Shown in pieces: positions 1 through 6,204 of a stretch of 10,523 nt of DNA (positions are counted from its first letter, which is position 1; each line of letters begins with the position of its first letter). Below the pieces are notes generated by a model, which had not been told where the DNA came from, did no database searches, and saw only the letters and a list, made by a program, of their open reading frames with translations. This DNA is from Paenibacillus sp. UBA6285 (GTDB lineage Bacteria > Bacillota > Bacilli > Paenibacillales > Paenibacillaceae), in NCBI GenBank assembly GCA_002438345.1, contig DJUJ01000134.1:12909-23431 (forward strand), written 5' to 3'. The position numbers and the translations under genes were made by a program.

Positions 1-170
1 GTGCTTTTGCGCCCTCGCGAATAGATGTAACCCATCTCATTCGCTGCATCGATAATTAACTGCCTCGTTTCCTCACTGACACCGTCTTTACCTGACAGAG
101 CTTGAGAAACAGAGTTCTTCGATATATTTAATCGATCGGCGATATCTTGCATTGTTACCTTCACTTTCAT
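1..170 (-). CDS. LacI/GalR-family transcriptional repressor, N-terminal fragment (gene runs off the window)
   Basis: Reading the minus strand from the ATG at 170 gives 56 codons that continue past base 1. The fragment begins MKVKVTMQDIADRLNISKNS, the classic LacI-family helix-turn-helix (V-T-x-x-D-I-A ... S-x-x-S-V-S-x-A-L-S-G), followed by the hinge-helix approach (VSEETRQLIIDAANEMGY) near residues 31-47. Only the DNA-binding head is present; the sugar-binding domain lies outside the window, so the inducer cannot be read. An AAAGGA ribosome binding site sits about 11 bases upstream of the ATG. The gene is divergent from the sugar-uptake operon and shares a 336-base control region with it, which fits a local repressor released by a sugar. 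The family call is very secure; control of this particular operon is inferred from position and from the palindromes near the operon promoter. Confidence 0.93.
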   Translation of the reverse strand, partial: MKVKVTMQDIADRLNISKNSVSQALSGKDGVSEETRQLIIDAANEMGYIYSRGRKS

Positions 171-241
171 GCGAAGATACGTCCTTTCTAAAATAAAAGT
201 GCTAAGAATATTCTTCCATACTTTATCTCATAATACTAAAG

Positions 242-270
242 ATTATACTGCAAAGCCACATTACAACACT
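242..270 (-). promoter_or_regulatory. Possible promoter for the divergent LacI-family gene
   Basis: On the minus strand a perfect TATAAT -10 box lies at 247-242, about 72 bases upstream of the repressor ATG. The hexamer at the expected -35 distance (270-265, AGTGTT on the minus strand) is a poor match. A TTACAA half-site (261-266) lies within the spacer, so autoregulation would be possible. The call is weak because the -35 box is poor. Confidence 0.35.
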
Positions 271-279
271 TAATTATTT

Positions 280-308
280 TAACATTACAAATTAATTTTG
301 TAAAGTTA
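280..308. repeat. Imperfect 29-bp inverted repeat, possible upstream operator
   Basis: The arms TAACATTACAAA (280-291) and TTTGTAAAGTTA (297-308) pair with one mismatch around a five-base centre. The half-sites point opposite to those of the palindrome at 393-407 (TTACAA ... TTGTAA rather than TTGTAA ... TTACAA). The centre of this repeat is about 106 bp from the centre of the 393-407 element, close to ten helical turns, so it could be an auxiliary site for looping. Function is inferred only. Confidence 0.45.
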
Positions 309-358
309 TTATATAATGTTGGTAATTGTGTCTGTAATATAAAATATCGAAAAATAGG

Positions 359-387
359 TTGACAATTTCGCTTAAAACCATAATAAT
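359..387 (+). promoter_or_regulatory. Sigma-A type promoter of the sugar-utilisation operon
   Basis: A perfect TTGACA -35 box (359-364) is followed after exactly 17 bases by AATAAT (382-387), a five-of-six match to TATAAT. Transcription would start near 393-395, which falls at the edge of the palindrome 393-407. That arrangement suits repression by an operator-bound LacI-family protein. The resulting leader before the binding-protein ATG would be about 113 bases. Confidence 0.75.
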
Positions 388-392
388 AGCAA

Positions 393-407
393 TTGTAACG
401 CTTACAA
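393..407. promoter_or_regulatory. Probable LacI-family operator overlapping the transcription start
   Basis: The sequence TTGTAACGCTTACAA has six-base inverted arms (TTGTAA / TTACAA) around a three-base centre. LacI-family operators usually have this kind of short palindrome with a central CG, and its position at the predicted +1 would block transcription. Read on the minus strand it also matches the degenerate CcpA cre consensus WTGNAANCGNWNNCW at all but one position, so global catabolite control is an alternative or additional reading. Confidence 0.6.
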
Positions 408-427
408 AACATGAATTCGACGATTAA

Positions 428-439
428 TGTAACGTTACA
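428..439. promoter_or_regulatory. Second operator-like palindrome in the leader
   Basis: TGTAACGTTACA is a perfect 12-bp palindrome with a central CG, sharing the TGTAA / TTACA half-sites of the element at 393-407. It lies about 35 bp downstream of the predicted transcription start, where a bound repressor could act as a roadblock or cooperate with the first site. It is probably a second site for the divergent LacI-family protein. Confidence 0.55.
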
Positions 440-490
440 AAAGTTGATTTATGGATTACAAAATGTTGTGCGAAAGTGCATCTATACTTT

Positions 491-497
491 AGGGAGG
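491..497 (+). promoter_or_regulatory. Ribosome binding site fixing the start of the binding protein
   Basis: AGGGAGG is nine bases upstream of the ATG at 507. It settles the start in favour of 507 over the in-frame ATG at 411, which has no such site. Confidence 0.85.
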
Positions 498-506
498 TTT
501 TATTTT

Positions 507-1820
507 ATGAAGAAAAAGCTTGCAGTATTAATTTCACTTACGCTTGTATTCACGATTCTAGCCGGTTGTGGATCGAAGAGTAGTAATTCAGGCACTTCAG
601 CAGATGGAGTAACTACCATTGAGTTCTGGGCAGCACCTAACCCGACTCAACAAGCATATTGGCAAAAAATCGCCAAAGAGTATGAGACTGTTAACCCTAA
701 GGTGAAAATTAACGTAAGTGCAATCAAGGAGTCTCCAACTTCTGAGGCGAGTATCCAAGCTGCAATTGCGGGTGGAAGCGCACCGACGATGACTGAGAAC
801 ATTAGCCGTGGTTTTGCATCGCAACTTGCGAACAGTAAAGCACTAGTTCCTTTGGATACGATAGCTGGCTTCAATGATATTGTGACAAAACGTAATATGA
901 CCAAAACGATTGAATCTTGGGAATTTGCGGATGGTCATCAATATGTTCTTCCAATCTACTCGAATGCGATGTTGTTCGGATGGAGAACGGATATTTTGAA
1001 AGAAGCTGGTGTGAACGAAGTTCCGAGAACATACAGCGAAGTGATTGACGCAACGAAAAAATTAAAAGCAAAATACCCAGATAAATATCTTTGGGCGAAA
1101 CCTGACTTAGCAGACCCTACATCTTGGAAAAGATGGTTCGACTTCTTTATGTTGTACAATGCAGCTTCAGACGGTAACAAATTCATTGAAGGTAGCGAAT
1201 TTGTAGGTGACGAAAAAGCCGGTGTAGAGGTTCTTTCTTTCGTGGACAACCTTCGCAAGGAAAAAGGGCTGTTGTCTCAGAATGTAACTGAACCTTTCGA
1301 AAATGGCGTGGGCGTATTTACAGATGTGGGTCCTTGGACATTCAACACGTGGGCTGAGAAATATCCAGAACTTCAGTACAAGAAGAACTTTGAAGTAGCA
1401 TTGCCTCCTGTTCCGGACGGCATGGATCCAGCGAATGCAAAAACATTTGCGGATGCAAAAGGAATTGTTATCTATGCATCGGCAAGCCCAGAACAACAGG
1501 CTGCTGCAGTAGAATTCATCAAGTGGGTCTACTCGGATGACAAGAACGATGTTGCCTTTTTCCAAGAAACGAACCTGCCTCCAGCACGTGATGATGTAGG
1601 TACGAATGAAGTATTTAAACCTGTATTTGAAAAAACGCCTGTATTGCTAGAGTATGCAAAAGCAATCCCGAATGCTGTTCCATCCATGGACAATCCAAAA
1701 TTCAACGAATTGCAAACCTTTATAGGTCAAGAGGCCTTTAACAAAATAGTTCGTGGTGAGATTGATCCAAAAACAGGTTGGGACAATATGAAGAAGGCGA
1801 TTGAAGGGGAACTTCAATAA
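507..1820 (+). CDS. Sugar ABC transporter substrate-binding lipoprotein (family 1 extracellular solute-binding protein)
   Basis: This 437-residue protein would capture an oligosaccharide outside the membrane and hand it to the two permeases encoded next. It starts with a lipoprotein signal: positively charged KKK, a hydrophobic stretch (residues 5-17) and the lipobox LAGC with the lipidated Cys at 21, followed by a Ser/Gly/Asn-rich linker. The mature part begins with a TTIEFWAAPN-type strand (about 36-45) and is the usual length for family 1 sugar-binding proteins. The ATG at 507 is chosen because AGGGAGG (491-497) lies nine bases upstream. An in-frame ATG at 411 has no ribosome binding site and would bury the signal peptide behind 32 residues. 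The stop overlaps the first permease start by one base. The ligand cannot be read from sequence; the downstream enzymes suggest a mannose-containing oligosaccharide. Confidence 0.92.
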   Translation: MKKKLAVLISLTLVFTILAGCGSKSSNSGTSADGVTTIEFWAAPNPTQQAYWQKIAKEYETVNPKVKINVSAIKESPTSEASIQAAIAGGSAPTMTENISRGFASQLANSKALVPLDTIAGFNDIVTKRNMTKTIESWEFADGHQYVLPIYSNAMLFGWRTDILKEAGVNEVPRTYSEVIDATKKLKAKYPDKYLWAKPDLADPTSWKRWFDFFMLYNAASDGNKFIEGSEFVGDEKAGVEVLSFVDNLRKEKGLLSQNVTEPFENGVGVFTDVGPWTFNTWAEKYPELQYKKNFEVALPPVPDGMDPANAKTFADAKGIVIYASASPEQQAAAVEFIKWVYSDDKNDVAFFQETNLPPARDDVGTNEVFKPVFEKTPVLLEYAKAIPNAVPSMDNPKFNELQTFIGQEAFNKIVRGEIDPKTGWDNMKKAIEGELQ

Positions 1821-2701
1821 TGATTGACAAAAATAATAATCGGTTAGGCTGGCTTTTTGCCAGCCCTTACCTTATTTTTTCGACTGTGTTTTTTTTAGGG
1901 CCGCTTATCTGGTCTCTATATTTGTCTTTTACTAACTGGGACTTGATTTCACCAACCTATGATTTTGTAGGATTTAAGAACTTTACCAAAGCTTTAGGCA
2001 CACCGGGAGTAAGATCGGCATTTTGGGTAACGTACAAATTTATGATCGTATTTGTACCGATTGTCACAGCCATGTCGCTTTTTGTTGCGGTGATTGTAAA
2101 AGGCTTACCTAAATTTAAATCTGTATTTCTTATTGGGTTCTTTTTGCCTTACCTATCCTCAGGGGTTGTTGCATCCCTTATTGTTAAAGGTTTTTTGTCA
2201 CACACAAGTCCTGTTCAGACGTTCTTGCGGGAACGGTTAGGTCTTGATATTGACTGGCTCGGTGGATCTTTCTCGGCATTGTTCGTCGTTGCGATGATTA
2301 TGGCCTGGAAATTTACCGGTTACTATGCGTTAATCCTTACTTCAGGTTTAGAAAGTATTGATCAGGAAGTATATGAAGCAGCGGCGATTGATGGTGTGAA
2401 GGACAGCCAAAGGTTCTGGAAAATTACGTTACCTTTGCTGTACCCTGCGATTTATACAACCTTAATTTTATCCTTTGGTGCAACATTCGGTATCTTTACT
2501 GAGGTCTACCAATTAACAGGTGGCGGACCTAACTATGCAACGAATACATGGCAAATGGAAATATACAGTCAAGCATTTAAGAACCTGCAAGCAGGTTACG
2601 CATCAGCTATCGCGATTATGGCTGCGGTTGCGACATTTGTGTCCATCTTCGTGATTCGAAAAATTCTGGAAATGTGGGGTAAGCGCAATGGTTGGGTCTA
2701 A
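1820..2701 (+). CDS. Sugar ABC transporter permease, MalF/LacF/UgpA type
   Basis: This 293-residue inner-membrane protein forms half of the import channel. It has about six hydrophobic helices, the first near residues 12-36 and the last near 262-280. The EAA loop that docks the ATPase is clear (EAAAIDG at 186-192, followed by a WKITLPLLYP-type segment at about 200-209). The TGGGPNYAT motif (233-241), typical of MalF/LacF-type subunits, confirms which of the two permease classes it is. The ATG overlaps the last base of the preceding TAA, with AAGGGGA about nine bases upstream, so translation is coupled to the binding protein. Its 3' end overlaps the next permease by 14 bases. No ATP-binding subunit is encoded in the window; a shared MsmX-type ATPase elsewhere is the usual solution in Bacillota. 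Confidence 0.93.
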   Translation: MIDKNNNRLGWLFASPYLIFSTVFFLGPLIWSLYLSFTNWDLISPTYDFVGFKNFTKALGTPGVRSAFWVTYKFMIVFVPIVTAMSLFVAVIVKGLPKFKSVFLIGFFLPYLSSGVVASLIVKGFLSHTSPVQTFLRERLGLDIDWLGGSFSALFVVAMIMAWKFTGYYALILTSGLESIDQEVYEAAAIDGVKDSQRFWKITLPLLYPAIYTTLILSFGATFGIFTEVYQLTGGGPNYATNTWQMEIYSQAFKNLQAGYASAIAIMAAVATFVSIFVIRKILEMWGKRNGWV

Positions 2702-3527
2702 TTCAAACACCAAGCTCCGGCTGTCAATCCGCTATCTTATTGCGATCGTACTGCTCGTGATTATGGTATTCCCCTATTTATATATGGTATTGAACTCACT
2801 TGCGGATTGGTCACAAGTAGACCGGATGCTTATACCGACGAAATTCACGCTGCGCTCGTATCAATGGCTCTTCACAGGCGGTGAGACGGGGATTACAAGA
2901 CCATGGATCCACGCCTTCTTTAACAGTGTGTTCGTTTCATTGATATCTACAGCCTTAATGATGATGTTCGCGATTATGGTGGCTTATGCGCTGGCGAAGC
3001 TGAAATTCCGCGGGAGAGACTCCATTAACAACTTTGTGTTGTTCCACATGTTCTTCCCGGCGATCATTTTGATCATTCCTAACTTTTTGATTATTCAAAA
3101 AGTAGGACTGTTCGATACGTATTGGGCGCTCATTATTCCCAAGGCAATGAGTTTATGGGGAATCTTCATGTATACCAACTTCTTTAAGGCGGTACCCGAC
3201 GCCTTCATTGAAGCCGCCAAGCTGGATGGAGCATCCGATTTCAAAATCCTATATAAGATTATGATGCCTATGTCGAAGTCCATTACGAGCGTTGTATTCT
3301 TATTCCTGCTAATGGAACGTTGGACAGAGCTCCTCTGGGATATGATCGTCGTCCGAAGTGACGGAATGTTAACCTTGAACGTTTTATTATCCCAGATGTT
3401 CGGACCGTATCAAGCGTATCCGGGTCCGATGTATGCCGGTGCAGTGATGCTCACCTTGCCAATCATTATCTTGTTTATTATTTTCGGCAAGAAGTTCCAG
3501 GAAGGTATGCAATTTAACTTAAAATAG
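2688..3527 (+). CDS. Sugar ABC transporter permease, MalG/LacG/UgpE type
   Basis: This is the second channel subunit, 279 residues, with about six hydrophobic helices (first about 13-36, last about 255-267). The EAA loop reads EAAKLDGAS at 175-183, followed by a KIMMPM segment at about 190-195, which matches the MalG-type class. The ATG lies inside the end of the upstream permease, which it overlaps by 14 bases, with a GGGG site (2676-2679) about eight bases before it; this tight coupling is typical of paired permeases. The C-terminus ends in FNLK rather than the commoner GxxxGAVKG-like tail of the family, a minor variation. It should act with the upstream permease and binding protein. The substrate is inferred only from the downstream hydrolase genes. 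Confidence 0.92.
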   Translation: MVGSNSNTKLRLSIRYLIAIVLLVIMVFPYLYMVLNSLADWSQVDRMLIPTKFTLRSYQWLFTGGETGITRPWIHAFFNSVFVSLISTALMMMFAIMVAYALAKLKFRGRDSINNFVLFHMFFPAIILIIPNFLIIQKVGLFDTYWALIIPKAMSLWGIFMYTNFFKAVPDAFIEAAKLDGASDFKILYKIMMPMSKSITSVVFLFLLMERWTELLWDMIVVRSDGMLTLNVLLSQMFGPYQAYPGPMYAGAVMLTLPIIILFIIFGKKFQEGMQFNLK

Positions 3528-3535
3528 GTCAGCGC

Positions 3536-3543
3536 AGGAGGGG
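3536..3543 (+). promoter_or_regulatory. Strong ribosome binding site for the TTG-initiated GH13 gene
   Basis: AGGAGGGG ends seven bases before the TTG at 3551. No ATG or GTG exists at a sensible place, and the protein aligns with the GH13 N-terminus from the TTG, so the site decides the start. Confidence 0.85.
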
Positions 3544-3550
3544 TTATCGA

Positions 3551-5206
3551 TTGGAAAAGCCGTGGTGGAATGGGGCGGTATTCTATGAAGTGTATATGCC
3601 AAGCTTCTGTGACAGCAACGGGGATGGGATTGGTGATTTCAATGGTCTTACTTCCAAGCTGGATTATTTGCAGGATCTTGGAATTGGGGGCATCTGGCTA
3701 ACACCGTTCTATAAGTCTCCAAAAGTAGATAACGGGTATGATATTGCAGATTATTTCCAGGTTGATCCAGATTGTGGAACGATGGAGGACTTCGAACGGT
3801 TTATTCAGGAAGCGAAGACTCGTGGGATCAGAGTGATTGCCGATCTTGTCCTGAATCATACGTCTTCAGAGCATGAGTGGTTCAAGGAATCCCGATCCTC
3901 AAGGACGAACCCGAAGCGGGATTGGTACATTTGGAAGGACGCTGTGAACGGCGGAGCTCCAAACAACTGGGAGTCTTTTTTTGGCGGAACCGCGTGGGAA
4001 TGGGATGCTGCAACGGAACAGTATTACTATCATGGGTTTGCGAAAGAACAGGTCGATTTGAACTGGGCGAATCCCGAAGTAAAAGAAGCGATGAAGGATG
4101 TTATGGCCTATTGGTTGGGCAAAGGCGTAAGCGGCTTCCGGTTAGATGTTATCAACTTCTTATCAGTGTCCGATCAATTCCCGGATAATCCGATGGATGA
4201 AGCAACAGGTGAACAGAAGCATGTGCATGACCAGGATCAAGATGGAATTATGGAAGTCATCCAGGAAATCAGTGAATTTGTTCATGCTCATAGTGGAATG
4301 TTCATGGTGGGTGAGGTCGGCTCCGAAGATATGGACATGCTGAAGCGTTATAGCGGAACGGGTAAGTTTGATGTTGTCTTTAATTTCAATTTGGGAAGCC
4401 AGAAGGAATTTAGCCCAGAGAACCTATTTGCCGAGCTTAAGACGATGGATAAGGTACACGGTGCGGATCAGATTCCTACGTTATTCTTCGGCAGTCATGA
4501 TATGGACCGCGTTATTTCGCGCTTTAGTGAAGGGGATCCGGAGATTGAGGAAGAACGGGCCCGCCTTATAGCAACGCTGGCCTTGACCGCGAAAGGGGTA
4601 CCTTTCCTATATTTCGGCGAAGAAATTGGTATGCGGAATTTCGTAGCCCATAAGCTGGAAGATATGCGGGATATCCAAGGTTTAAAGGCATATGAAATCG
4701 CACTGCAGCGGGGGGCTACCTGGGCGGAAGCCTTGAAAATTGCGAATGCGAAGGGAAGAGATGCGTCCCGTTCACCAATGCAATGGAATACAGGCCCATA
4801 TGGCGGATTTACATCAGGAACACCATGGATTGGCATGGGTCCGAATTACGAGCAATTAAACGTGGAGTCCGAAAGGAATCAACCGAATTCACTGCTTAAT
4901 TATTATAAAAAGCTTCTCAATTTGCGCAATACACAGAACGTATTTCAGTTCGGGGATTATGATGTGCTGGAACGCAGAGGCAATCTTATATTATACGTAA
5001 GGACATTGAAAGAAAATAATACCAAAGCGCTCGTGGCCTTGAACTATGACAACCATAGCGTACAGATTGATCCTAGTGAGTTACTGGATGGGGAAGCAAC
5101 TTGTGTTTTATCGAGCCGCCGAGATAAAGTGAGCGGCTTAGATCTGGTAACTCTGATGCCGAATGAAGCCGCAATATGGATGCATGAGCCGCTATTATTT
5201 AAATAG
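3551..5206 (+). CDS. GH13 alpha-glucosidase, oligo-1,6-glucosidase-like
   Basis: This 551-residue cytoplasmic enzyme should hydrolyse an alpha-glucosidic bond in an imported oligosaccharide. It starts at TTG. Conserved GH13 regions are visible: a calcium-site motif DSNGDGIGD (21-29), region I DLVLNH (98-103), region II GFRLDVIN with nucleophile Asp199, region III GEVG with acid/base Glu255, and region IV with Asp317. A C-terminal beta domain follows from about residue 470. Val200 after the nucleophile is, in the Bacillus cereus oligo-1,6-glucosidase literature, linked to preference for alpha-1,6 over alpha-1,4 bonds. Several positions differ from close relatives: region IV reads GSHDMDR where NHDQPR is usual, QVDLNW (167-172) replaces QPDLNW, and DQDQDGIMEV (227-236) occupies the place of the usual P..H segment. 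These suggest an unusual subfamily or acceptor site. Fold and mechanism are secure; substrate is uncertain. Confidence 0.88.
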   Translation: MEKPWWNGAVFYEVYMPSFCDSNGDGIGDFNGLTSKLDYLQDLGIGGIWLTPFYKSPKVDNGYDIADYFQVDPDCGTMEDFERFIQEAKTRGIRVIADLVLNHTSSEHEWFKESRSSRTNPKRDWYIWKDAVNGGAPNNWESFFGGTAWEWDAATEQYYYHGFAKEQVDLNWANPEVKEAMKDVMAYWLGKGVSGFRLDVINFLSVSDQFPDNPMDEATGEQKHVHDQDQDGIMEVIQEISEFVHAHSGMFMVGEVGSEDMDMLKRYSGTGKFDVVFNFNLGSQKEFSPENLFAELKTMDKVHGADQIPTLFFGSHDMDRVISRFSEGDPEIEEERARLIATLALTAKGVPFLYFGEEIGMRNFVAHKLEDMRDIQGLKAYEIALQRGATWAEALKIANAKGRDASRSPMQWNTGPYGGFTSGTPWIGMGPNYEQLNVESERNQPNSLLNYYKKLLNLRNTQNVFQFGDYDVLERRGNLILYVRTLKENNTKALVALNYDNHSVQIDPSELLDGEATCVLSSRRDKVSGLDLVTLMPNEAAIWMHEPLLFK

Positions 5207-5223
5207 AGAGGGTTATTATTATT

Positions 5224-6168
5224 ATGAAACTTCACAAGACTGCCGTGAAAACATGTGAACAACTGCTCAAGGAATTTGCGATGAAAAACGCTGCAGTAAC
5301 AGATACCAAGAAATTAAAATTCACAGGTGTAGGCCACAAAGATGTCTACAACATTACAGCACCCTTCGAAGATGAGGATGAATGGGTGATTGCAGGTCGA
5401 GTTGAATCTCGTGAGAGTGAGCATTCGGATGTCGTTTTTTTCGTCGAGCGTGATGGTGAATGGGTTCCGCGTGAAGGAGCACCTGTATTAGAACTTCAAG
5501 ATCCGCTCTTTACCAGAATCAATGGTGAGTTGATTGTTGGAGGCGTTCAAATTTATCCGCATCCGGTAAAGGCTGATGCCTTAATGTGGCGTACAGTATT
5601 CTACCGCGGGAAGAACATTGCGAGCTTGGAGTTATTCTTTAAAGGTCCAGATGGCATGAAGGATCTACGTCTTGTTGACCTGAAGGATAGTATCGGCGTC
5701 CTGACCCGCCCACAGGGAGATAAAGGAGGACGCGGTAAAATCGGCTTTACCCGCATTTCGTCGTTGGACGAGTTATCCATTCCATTGATCGAGGAAACAC
5801 CGCTATTGGAAGGGCAGTTCATTGATGAAGAGTGGGGCGGTGCGAATGAAGCACACTTGCTGAAGAACGGACTTCTCGGTGTCCTTGGACATATCGCATC
5901 TTTTGATGATGCGGGCAATCGTCACTATTACCCGATGGTATTCGCTATTAATCCGGCAACAGGTGAATACTCGGATATTCAAATTATTGCTGTACGCAAT
6001 CAGTTCTTGCCGGGTGCAACCAAACGGCCAGATTTAGAGGATGTCGTATTCAGCGGAGGGCTTGTTCGCCAAAGTGACGGTACAGCTCATTTATATGCAG
6101 GAATCAGCGATGCGGAAGCACAACGTGCGACAATCCCTGATCCATTTGCTCAATTTGAAATTTTGTAA
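5224..6168 (+). CDS. DUF1861-type protein, predicted five-bladed propeller related to GH130
   Basis: This 314-residue soluble protein has no signal peptide. I recognise it as DUF1861-like, a family I recall as uncharacterised and present in bacteria and Leishmania. Compared by eye with the GH130 protein encoded next, it shows the same succession of motifs: GRVESRE (58-64) against LRVAER, LQDPLFTRING (91-101) against VEDPRVTQIGD, KDLRL...LTRPQ (146-164) against KDVLI...LHRPT, WGGA...LGHIA (204-225) against IGGGA...YHGA, and DVVFSGGLV...YAGISD (273-296) against DVVFSCGALV...YYGVAD. Asp93 sits where the GH130 catalytic Asp lies. The ATG at 5224 has a GAGAGGG site about 11 bases upstream; an alternative ATG at 5281 has AAGGAA six bases before it but would remove an N-terminal helix. 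Its setting in a mannoside operon suggests a beta-mannoside enzyme or binding protein; the activity is unknown. Confidence 0.75.
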   Translation: MKLHKTAVKTCEQLLKEFAMKNAAVTDTKKLKFTGVGHKDVYNITAPFEDEDEWVIAGRVESRESEHSDVVFFVERDGEWVPREGAPVLELQDPLFTRINGELIVGGVQIYPHPVKADALMWRTVFYRGKNIASLELFFKGPDGMKDLRLVDLKDSIGVLTRPQGDKGGRGKIGFTRISSLDELSIPLIEETPLLEGQFIDEEWGGANEAHLLKNGLLGVLGHIASFDDAGNRHYYPMVFAINPATGEYSDIQIIAVRNQFLPGATKRPDLEDVVFSGGLVRQSDGTAHLYAGISDAEAQRATIPDPFAQFEIL

Positions 6169-6204
6169 GCATGAAATCAATTTGGTTAAGGGAGTTATTA
6201 CAAC

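Larger units (their letters stand above)
171..506. promoter_or_regulatory. Divergent intergenic control region
   Basis: This 336-base AT-rich stretch separates the minus-strand repressor from the plus-strand operon. It holds a strong plus-strand promoter (359-387), two compact palindromes (393-407 and 428-439), a longer imperfect inverted repeat (280-308) and a possible minus-strand promoter (about 242-270). The hexamer TTACAA occurs at 261, 285, 402, 435 and 456, and its complement TTGTAA at 298 and 393. Seven copies is more than base composition alone would lead one to expect. No coding sequence with a ribosome binding site was found in it. Confidence 0.8.

Noticed and set aside
204..215. 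Perfect 12-bp palindrome AAGAATATTCTT
   Set aside because: In an AT-rich 336-base spacer a palindrome of this size can arise by chance, and it shares no half-site with the other elements; it could still be an autoregulatory site.
312..317. TATAAT on the plus strand as a second operon promoter
   Set aside because: No acceptable -35 hexamer lies 16-18 bases upstream and there is no extended -10 TGn.
411..506. Possible 32-residue N-terminal extension of the binding protein from the ATG at 411
   Set aside because: There is no ribosome binding site before 411, it lies only about 17 bases after the predicted transcription start, and it would place the lipoprotein signal peptide internally. The ATG at 507 has AGGGAGG at good spacing.
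1167..1565. 132-codon open frame antisense to the binding-protein gene
   Set aside because: It lies wholly within a well-supported gene, has no recognisable domain and a Cys/Phe/Arg-rich composition typical of an antisense shadow. The same applies to the other open frames overlapping the enzymes, such as 4495-4836, 5601-5918, 8646-9017 and 10135-10404.
5281..5283. Alternative ATG start for the DUF1861-type protein
   Set aside because: It has a fair AAGGAA site six bases upstream, but the upstream start also has a ribosome binding site and the extra 19 residues form a plausible helix (CEQLLKEF) that I believe family members share. Kept as a possibility only.
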